DNA of 64,000 nt from Paulinella micropora (taxonomy: Eukaryota > Cercozoa > Imbricatea > Euglyphida > Paulinellidae): the NCBI GenBank assembly GCA_019918135.1, contig WBZZ01001208.1:12501-76500 (forward strand), given 5' to 3'. Numbering within the stretch: the stretch's first letter is position 1; each line of letters starts with the position of its first letter. Positions 55,222-64,000 of the stretch are shown in pieces. The notes under the pieces were generated by a model. It saw only the letters and a program-made list of their open reading frames with translations, ran no database searches and was not told the origin of the DNA. Both the position numbers and the translations under genes were made by a program.

Positions 55222-57717
55222 ATGTCTACTAGGTCTGAAGACTGTCAGGAAGGAGGGGGGGAGAGTGAGCGAACCCCAGGAAACGAAGAGGAGTTCGTTG
55301 ACCCTCATGCAGAAGGAGGAGATCTGGCACCTTCCTTTGACACAGGAGGAGCAGAGAATCAATTTTTTACTGCGCCTTCCTTTGACACAGGAGGAGCAGA
55401 GGAAGTCGAGGAGGAGGAGAAGGGAGGAGAGGAAGCGAGGTTTGTGGCCGAATATGGCAAACTAAGTAAGAAGGAGTTTGAGGAGAAGAAAGGGAAGGAT
55501 GAGGCCTATAAATGGCTATACATTCCCCAAGAAATGCGATGGGGACAACCCTTGAAGAAGGAGGACATCTGTTACCCTCTCCCAAGGCAAGCTCTGCCTC
55601 TGGCAGAATTCCTCAGAGACGACGGTGCACAGTTACAGGTGCAACATGTCTCATTTGGGGACAATATGTCTTTACTGGAGCTACTCGACCTCTCATGGAC
55701 AGTGTTTGAGTGTGCTATACTCTTTGAGTACCAGACTGGAAAGACTGTGCTGCCATCGAACACAAGAGCACTGGCTAGGTTGCTCGATCCTGGTCAGGAC
55801 ATTGATTCAATAAAGAGAGTGGAAAAGGAGTTTTAAGTTCAGGAATCCAAAAGGACAGATCAATGTCATGGATGTGTCTCTGAAACTTATGGAGGCCAAG
55901 TTAGTGGACCTGGGTAAACTCCAACACACCCAGTTTGGCAGGGACCTTCACCCGGCCCTGAGGGAAATAGAAGGCGAAGCTGGAGGGGTGACGAGGATGA
56001 AGAAGCTGCATGCGGCCTTGGTGAAGGATGACGCATGGAAGAGGTGGGTCTTCACGAAGGATCATACGATCTTGGAGGGGACGGCCGCACCACCCCCCAC
56101 CAATAAAGCGGGAGAGAAGGAGTTGGCGGAGAAGGCCTTGTTCCTTCGGAAGGCAGCTGAGATCCTGTCTTTTTTTCATCATGCCCAAGAGCTGTATATC
56201 AAAGAGCTAGCGGCTGAGAAAGAAAAGAAGGAGATGGAGGCAAAGATTGCATTGGCGGCGGGAACAAAGGGACCGATGGATCTTATATGGCTCCCTCGGG
56301 CCGCTCCGCCCCGTCAGCCCACACAGCCCCTTCGGCCCCTACGACTAGCTCAGCGCCTACCACTGTTATTGTCAACAGTAATGACAAAAAGGACAGACAG
56401 GCTATCATACAGGCCTTCCAAAAATATACAAAGTCCGATGCCACTGCTCTGACGCTGTATGCAGAGACAGCGAGTCAGAAGGACACGGATGCGAACCTTC
56501 GAAACAAGCTCAGAAGAATTGATGCTTATATGAAGCAGCATCCAACGGACGAAACACAGGAGTATGAGGCGTTGTACACCTTGTTGGACCCATCAATCAT
56601 CACACAAGGGTTTGATGTTGGGGAGTACAAGGCGATGAGAGCGGTAGAGGTGGCGGCTAGGAGAGCAGCCTCAGACCTGCAATGCACGGTGCCAGTTGCC
56701 GTCCTCTTGCAATACTTTAAAACTCATGGGTATCAGCACCTGTGCACTGGTACTTTGATTGGGTTTGAGATTTTTCAAGAGGTGAACGAAGGGCTGGGCA
56801 TTGGCACGAGGTTGGCAGCGATCCTCACTGAGGTCAGCGCCAAGTACGGGCTCTTTTATAGCCGGAAGTCTATCATTTTGTACTTCCTGAGTGCTTTGTG
56901 TACACGACACCCGAGCAAGCTCGCAAGGATCATACAGTCCTGTCCGACCTTCACGGCGGTGAAGACGGCGGATTTTTTAGAAACGAATATATACGAGAGG
57001 ACTGTAGCGGCTACTCCGCCGGGCGACCTGTTCAAGGAGGTGCTCGACGCGTGTTCCGAATTGGACACGGCCACCGAGTCATTCTCCAGTGCCGCGACAC
57101 AGGGGGTTGGAGGTGCTCAAGCAGCACATGCAACTCGAACGGCAGGTCTCAAGAGGGGGAGAGATGAGCCGACGCCGTGCTACCGCTATTTTTCATACAT
57201 GGCGTGTAAGCATGAGGCACAGAAAGGAGTAGGCAATTGCCTCTTCAGCCACGACTCTCTTGATGATAGGCAGCGAAATCTTTTCCTTAGAGAGCTCGAA
57301 GGCATGAAAAAGACCATGTACGCCATGTACAAGAAGGAGTTGGAGGAGGGGAGGTGGAATGCGAATATGGTCTCGGATGCGGAGTTCCGGGAGGCCATCA
57401 TTTACTTCCTTGACAGAATGAAGAGAAGGGAGAAGAGAGAGACATCGGGCCGATCAAAGGCGCCGACTAGAGGAGGAGGAGAGACGAGAGGATCGTCACG
57501 AGGGTCCCGAGGGACACCAAGAGGGGCGGCACCACGAGGACGAGGCTTTCGTGGAAGGGGAGGACGGACCCCAGCGCGCCCTCCCAGAGGACACGGATAC
57601 TGGAATTATAGCACCAGTTCCAGCTCCAACTACCCCCAGCAAGCTTATACCGCTACGGAGGGGGGACGTCAAGACGAAGACACCGGCTCAGGTGAGCGTG
57701 TTGTCGTCGTAGACTGA
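55222..57717 (+). pseudogene. Gypsy-B gag-like region with CCCH finger and RGG tail
   Basis: Acidic start (MSTRSEDCQEGGGESER), helical gag-like part with CTGTLIGFEIFQEVNEGL and SRKSIILYFLSALCT, finger CYRYFSYMAC...NCLFSH (C-x8-C-x10-C-x3-H), then a C-terminal Arg/Gly-rich tail (RGSRGTPRGAAPRGRGFRG) like RGG-box RNA-binding proteins. Part of a broken element. Confidence 0.65.
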
Positions 57718-57792
57718 CGGGAGGAGAAGAGAGAGGAAAAGAAGAGAGAGAAGGAGATAAAAACTGTTCTTTTTAATCCGACAGTCACAGTT

Positions 57793-59582
57793 ATGCCTAC
57801 TGTTGATGAACAGGATACGAACGGTTCCGTTCCTCCCAGACGTGAAGGTGAAGGCACACAGCCTCACAAGCCTCAAGGTAAGCACTTGCTAGTTCATCCT
57901 TCGAGAGCTAATATGATAAATGATGCGAATAGGAAGGCGAAGAAGGCGATGGAGGAGAGGAAGCCGAAACCAAAGGCTAGGTCTCCTCCTACGAAGAAGC
58001 AGCGGACCGTACCCCCGCCAAAGGACTCAATAGTCTCTGCTATAGACACGAGTACACTCGGTGTACCAGACTCTGTCCAAAAGACACTCGAGATACCGGA
58101 AGCCCCGGAGACTCAAGAAGTTAAGTTGGCGGAAAAGGGGGGAGAACGAGAAGAGGACAAGGAACTTGAGCTTAGACTCAAAACCCTAGAACGAAAAATT
58201 CATGTGCTAGCGGCTAGTTTACATAGACCAGACGCGCTATGCTACACTGACCTCTTTTGTGAAAGTTTACAAACCACATTAAAAGTTGGTAATGATACGA
58301 TGGCGAATATTAATATTGTCGGCCAGAAGTTTTTGAATAGTCACCGGACATGGGTGGACAAAAACATTAGAAAAACAAAGGGGACCCTAAAAGGGGTAGG
58401 CAGCCGTACGGAAATTACGGGCATCGTCACATTAATTTTCAAATTGAAATCCGGTCGAGTATATCGTGCGGACCTCTATGTTGTCCCCGATTACCACGGT
58501 TCAATCCTGCTGTCGTATGACCAATTGGCTACGATGGGGGCTGTGATCGATTGCGCCGCACGGCGGGTGATTTATGGAGTGAAGAATGGAGAGGAGGAGG
58601 ATATTAATCCGATGACTGCTACTGACTCATACGAGGCTTTTGAGCTGAGTCTAGCAACGGAGAGGAAAAAGTTGGCCTTCGTACATGACGCAACTGAAGC
58701 CTATGTACACCCCTATGTCACAGTGCCGGAGGAACTGACCTGGACCGACAATTGGGAGACGGAGATGCAGGCGTATACGGTTACGATTCCCGCATGGGAC
58801 AGAAAGTCTATTGATGACTTAGTCGTAGCGCGTAATGAGGAGATAATATGTGTTGCGAAACAGTGCCCGTCGTTGGCCAGATTCGCAGAAGGTGGCGGGG
58901 CAGATGTCCATATTACTAATGGCTACTGTTACCATGCGAAGGTGTCAGATGAGAAGAGAGAGGCGTTTGTGCCAAGGAGGAAGGGGCGTATCCCCGATAC
59001 TCCAGCGGATGACATTAAAACTTTTATCACGAACTTTTGGGGCGATGTGCCTACCTGGCCGCGCTCATTAACTGAAGTGAAAAAGTGTCTACGGACTCTA
59101 TTTGAGAGTAACAAGCCGTATACTGTCATTCTGCCATACAATGAGAAGGCAATCTGGGCACAGGAGATAAGGGACCGGCTTATTGATCATCCTATACCTG
59201 TTCCTTCTCGCAAGCAACAGTTAGTGGTGGCTTGTCGACTCGGGTCTCGGGAGCAGAGCAGTGCATATAAGCAAAAGCTCAGAAGTTGAAATTGATACCT
59301 CAAGCCTTCACATGCTTTGATGGTTTCTACACCCGTAAGGCTCCGATACAATACGCGAACCTTATTGATATGCTTGTCGGGCTGGGTCATGATGATGAGC
59401 CGGACACAGTCACGTATGAAAGAACGGGACTAGACGATTTGTCCGAGGAAGATTTGAGTTTGGAGGAGGACTTAGCGCCCCTCAAGGAGCATAAGAAGAT
59501 GTCGGAGGAAGATTTCCAAGCGGCGGCGCGGAAAATTTTAGAAGGAGTGGGTTCGGAGAGAGAAGGCGTTTCTCAAAGCTAA
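57793..59582 (+). pseudogene. Gypsy-B protease-like region
   Basis: Counterpart of 41474-43423: coiled segment LELRLKTLERKIHVLAASL, ANINIVGQKFLNSH, LYVVPDYHGSILLSYDQLA, then KPYTVILPYNEKAIWAQEI. Part of a broken element. Confidence 0.6.
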
Positions 59583-59583
59583 G

Positions 59584-62500
59584 ATGGAGGCGTACAGAGA
59601 AATTTTCGACCCTCCTCGGGCAGGTGGTGTAAAGTCGGATGACTTCACTGCAGTCATTTACAAGATACCGGGTGCGGAGCCATCTCCGGCACCACGGAGG
59701 GCAAATTTGAGCATACATGAGGCAAAAATAGCGGAGGAGAATGTGAGACAGTTGCTCGATGAGGACTTTATTGAGAGATCTACATCTCCAATTGTCTCTC
59801 AACCGAAAATCGTCCCTAAGCCAGGAGGAGAATGGCGCTTGACGATCAATTAATATGCCCGTGTGAATAAGGTGCTAGAGGAAGAGAGAAATCCTCTGCC
59901 GACCTTAGAAGAAGGTAGAAGGGTGCTGCGGAATGCTAAATTCTATTCGGTCATTGACCTTAAGAACGGCTTCTGACAGATACCACTGGACGAGAAATCC
60001 AGATGGCTGACTGCATTCGTTGTGGGTATGGAAATATACCAGTGGAAGGTGCTTCCAATGGGACTCAAACAGGCCCCGGGGCTCTTTCAGAAGGCGATGC
60101 AGAAGATGTTGAGCGGTCAATATGACGACCAGTCGGAGGATGGTTTTATGAGAAGGAGAGGACAGAAGGAGGGAGAATATGCATTTTGTTACATCGATGA
60201 CATCATCGTATACTCTAACACAATGGAAGAGCATATCGATCACTTGTCAGATGTCTTCAGGCGCATCGGAGCTTTTGGCCTTAAATGCAACCTAAAGAAA
60301 TGTCAGCTTGCCAGGACAAGTGTGACGTATTTGGGTTACGAGATTTCTCATAATAGGGTCTCGATATCGCGCGAAAAGAGGGAGGAGATCATGAGTAGAC
60401 AGTTGCCAAAGAATCGCACGGAGTTACACTCTTTTCTTGCGATGGCACAGTACTACAGCCAGTTCATACCCGATTGGGGTGCAACTCGGGCTAAGTTGGA
60501 GAAGATGATTGATTTTGGAGACTTTGAGAAGTGGGATGACGAGGCTTCGCAGGCGTTTAATACGCTCAAAGATATCATTTATAAAGATCCCAAGGACGGC
60601 GGATTAGTACTTATGATGCCCGACTTTACGAAGCCGTTCGTAGTCGACACGGATGCATCTAAGTTTGCGATCGGTGCGGTGCTGCAACAAGAAGATGAGG
60701 AGAAAAAGTTGCGCCCGATCATGTTTATTAGTAGAAAGCTGTGTGCGGCGGAGCGAAATTACTGCACGCGACAGAGGGAGGCGTTGGCAGTAGTATGGGC
60801 TCTCAAGAGGCTCAGAGAATACTTGTGGGGAGGACCTCTATTCACGGTTAGGACCGATCATCACAACCTTCTTTGGTTGATGAATCATGAACAAACCGGC
60901 CGTTTGGCGCGGTGGCAAGCTTTCTTGTCATGTTTCAATTTCACGATGGTCTACTTACCGGGAAAGCGAAACGTAGTCGCTGATAGCCTTTCCAGGCTAG
61001 AGTTTCAGTCGGAGGTGTCGGCTCTCGTATCATCAGTGGAGATGATGGACCTGTCCACGGACAAGGTATACGAGGTGAGCCACATAGAGGCGATGCAGAT
61101 GGCAAGAGGCGTTCGTTATGACCGCACGGGTCTACGATATAATCCTCAAGGCCCGGAGCATGGCATATGCTGTGAGGCGCATGTTCTCGAAGACGCTGAG
61201 TGGTCTTATGAGGCATACGAGAACGCGAAGGCGAATATAAAAGAAGAGGAGGAGACGACTGAGGTCTATACTGAACCTCCGCAGGAAAATCGAAGCGAGC
61301 TTGATGAAGACCCGGAAAGGGTAGGAGTAAGGTTGGAGGACGGTACTATTCATATCGCCTCGCCTACCGCGTGGAGGCAGCAACAGGCGACGGATCCGGA
61401 GTTCAAGGAGCTCATAACGTTATACAAGAACCCTAATGAGCTTAAAAAGACTCCACAGATCAAAGATCAGATGAAGGAGATGGCGTGGAGAGATGGGCTA
61501 TTGTGGTACAAGGGCCAGCATGGCAAATTTGGATCACAGCCTGACAAATGGACTCTCTGGGTACCAGAGAAGTTGAGGCGCTTTATATATGTCGCAGCCC
61601 ATAACTGCCCCTTGCTGGCACATCCGGGTCGACAAAGAACTCATTGGTTCATAGCGAGGCGATTTTGGTGGAAAGGGATGAAGGAGGAGATAGACAGGGA
61701 AGTGGACGCATGCATCCCATGCAAAACCACAAAGACACCGCTGAAGGCGAACTTTGGCCTGATCGGTACATTCCCGTTACACGCCGGGATGTTTGAATTT
61801 TTACACATCGATCATGTGGGACCTTTCCCCGAATCGGCAGAAGGGTACAGATACCTTCTTATCGCAATAGATCGAGCCACCAATTATGTCTGGGTTGTTC
61901 CTGTTAAGGACGCTACAGGCAAGACAACTGCGGAGGCTCTGATCGATAGGATCGTCTCGCAGATCGGAGTGCCTAGAAAGATATGTTCTGATCGAGGTTC
62001 TGACTTTAATAATGAAGTCATCGACAGACTATCTAAGTACTACGGGATGAAATGCCAATATGTTACTGCCTATAACCCGAGAGCGAATGGCAAGATCGAG
62101 CGGGTACATAGACCTCTCAAAGCCTCGCTTAAGATGTACTGTATGAAGAAGGAGAATCAGAGAGCCTGGGTGGATGCAGCACCTTCATTTGCCTTTGCAA
62201 TGAACTGTCTACCCTCATCGGCATTAGGAGGAGCCAGGAGCTCAGTCTCGCCATATCAATTGGTTTACGGCCGAGAGCCTAATATCCCAACCTCACTTCT
62301 GCATCCAAAAGACACTTGGGCAGATGAGGATGAGTTGTTCGGGATGAGACTAAGAGCGAAGATGGAGGCGGAACAAATAGTTGCGGCGCACAGGGAGGCG
62401 GGCGGAGCGCAGAAAGACTGACGCACAAGGAGTGCGACAAGCGCACTTAGATCAAGTCCGTTTCCAGGTTAAGGGGGTTAGCTCTAAGCTGTTTACCCGC

Positions 62501-62632
62501 TGGAAAGGACCATACCAGATCATGGAACAGATGGGACATCTGAATTATAAGATCAGGGGTAGAGGGAAGGTGCAGATTGTGAATGTTCGAAGGCTGATCA
62601 AATATGACCCCTTCTTACTTTGAGGATGACGA
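59584..62632 (+). pseudogene. Gypsy-B RT, RNase H and integrase region
   Basis: RT FCYIDDIIVYSN, RNase H VDTDASKFAIGAVLQQ, integrase HNCPLLAHPGRQRTH...CIPC, HIDHVGPFPES and CSDRGSDFNNEV, then the beta-barrel end NYKIRGRGKVQIVNVRRLI. Closely parallels Gypsy-A at protein level. Part of a broken element. Confidence 0.85.
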
Positions 62633-64000
62633 AGCACCCCGTTGCAGCAGCGGCAGCACAGCAAGCCGCGCCAAAGAAGGCAAAAACCGCGCCTGAAGTA
62701 AAACCGTTGAAGTGGTGTGCCCACATGGCTATCAATGGGGCTTGTGCATTCTACGACTGCCCCCTGGAGATGATGGTCGATGATGTCGAGGATGTAGGCG
62801 GCAAGGGAGCCGTGGGCCAAGTGAGTGCGATCGACCACAGTCCGGCGAAAAAGGTAGACGAACCTTTTCCTTTCGACAAAGTCATGGACGGCGCGATCCA
62901 GCGCGAGACCACTCACGAAACGACTGAAGAGTGGAAGGTAACATCACACTTGCTCAGTCAGCGGACCGACCTGTCCGCATCACAAGTAAGCTCATTGATG
63001 TTAATCTTGCACTGCATGTCAGCCACCGGAAGGCGGGACAAAGACAATGAATGCGAGGGAGCATACAACTATGCAGATTTGGAAGAGAACCTTCGATGGC
63101 CGCCTTGAGGCATAGATTCGCATGCCAACTTCGTAGGTCTCACCGTCGATGACGACGAGGAAGCGGAGAAGCACTCCGACAGCGAAGAGGACCTACGCCT
63201 CACACTTCCCGTAGGCTCCCCAACCACACTTGTTAATGCGATGAATCCGCCGACAACTACTACAGCGGCGACGTCGCCAACGGCACCTGTAGAAGTAGGC
63301 AGCGGTGAGATAGGGAGTCAGGAAAGTGAGGAGAAAGAAACGAAAACAGAATCAGTCGACAATGCAATAGTTGCGATCGGCACGATCACACCACACATGG
63401 ATTTCATGTCCATGAGTGCGTCGAGACCAGGGGAGATCCCATGGGAGAGCTTGACACGTGAACAGAAGATGGACGAGAACGATTATCGTTCAAAGCTGAA
63501 CGTGTGGGTGTTCTTAAGGAAACTGTACAGGAAGACGACGGACACATATGGCTTCCCGGTGCCACCACTTCATTGGCCTCCGTCATGGAGATTGGGAGCA
63601 CCGACTCATTACATCATTCCACGCAAGGAAGCATGGTACCCGAGCGAGGACATCAAAAGAGGGATACCCTGATTGGCTTGGCTACCGCATTTTACTACAC
63701 CGCGTTCATCAGTGTCAATTGAACATAAGATGACTCCTGTAGGGTGCCCGGTGGGGGAAACAAGCGAAAGGCCAGCAACGCGCCTAAACGTTTTGTTCCC
63801 ATTAAATTTGCTTGATCGTTAGAATGTTTTGGCAACTAGGCCGATATCGCACCCAATAATTGTCGACGGTCCCTGGTTTTGGGCCCTCGATGTTCATTTT
63901 TGCTTTAGGCATGCCACCATCATGGAAATGGAGTATTGGAGTCTACGACTGGGCTTCAACTTGTTACCAGCGGACTGGCAGAACGTGGTGGGGCTATGCA
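62633..64000 (+). mobile_element. Second copy of Copia-B interior
   Basis: Collinear with 48332-49699 at a constant offset of 14301, with only about four differences seen in 1.37 kb. It contains the linker and reaches the start of the MYND-bearing part before the window ends. Either a very recent segmental duplication or an assembly duplication. Confidence 0.9.

Larger units (their letters stand above)
54223..62632 (+). mobile_element. Gypsy-B LTR retrotransposon copy
   Basis: Same family as Gypsy-A, opposite orientation, 8.4 kb. Begins TGTAGGCATCACCC; the leader runs to the gag start near 55222. It stops at about 62632, shortly after integrase, where the sequence switches to Copia-B; the C-terminal extension and any 3' LTR are missing. 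Broken, about five breaks. Confidence 0.85.

Noticed and set aside
1-64000. tRNA, rRNA or other structured RNA genes
   Set aside because: None recognised by eye. A covariance-model search was not possible.

Overview
This is a transposon-dense eukaryotic window. Open frames are interrupted by short GT-AG introns of about 50-130 bp, TGA/TAA/TAG behave as stops, there is no bacterial-style operon or rRNA, and most of the sequence is recognisable mobile DNA. The mix (Copia and Gypsy LTR elements, Polinton-like virus DNA, a CACTA-like transposon, a Helitron remnant, long microsatellites) fits a protist or alga better than anything else, but the sequence alone does not give the species.

Layout. 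1-4516: two plus-strand intron-bearing genes. The first joins a SET-like domain to a DUF7869-like region and is probably decayed. The second, starting 12 bp further on, has a SAP-like motif and an Arg-Gly repeat tail. 5086-22034: a fossil Polinton-like virus (PLV) with a P-loop ATPase fragment, a major-capsid-like region, fibre-like ORFs, paired hairpins at gene ends and a protein-primed type-B DNA polymerase. It is split by a young Copia element (Copia-A, 9197-17384; LTRs about 1% apart; 5-bp target duplication). 22860-30240: a minus-strand CACTA/EnSpm-like (Tnp2 plus DUF4218-like) transposase in five coding blocks, separated and flanked by arrays of the perfectly palindromic 14-mer CAATATTAATATTG. 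Two separators have credible splice sites and lie between direct repeats, so the arrays look like intron-forming elements. 30245-31384: rearranged Gypsy scrap. 31384-32460: microsatellite, unassigned DNA and a strong GC-rich hairpin. 32467-35251: minus-strand N-terminal part of a Helitron protein with 23-residue tandem repeats. 35761-37212: a second PLV fragment (polymerase N-terminus, AP2-like gene). 37650-62632: two copies of one Gypsy family facing away from each other around an internal part of a second Copia element (Copia-B, 47127 to about 54222). 62633-64000: a nearly identical second copy of part of Copia-B.

Most promising: the palindromic arrays sitting as introns in the CACTA gene; the SET/DUF7869 fusion; the nested PLV/Copia fossil with identical palindromes just upstream of two viral start codons; and Copia elements that carry a conserved MYND-type zinc finger. 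Retroelement and virus-like loci are described as fossils only.
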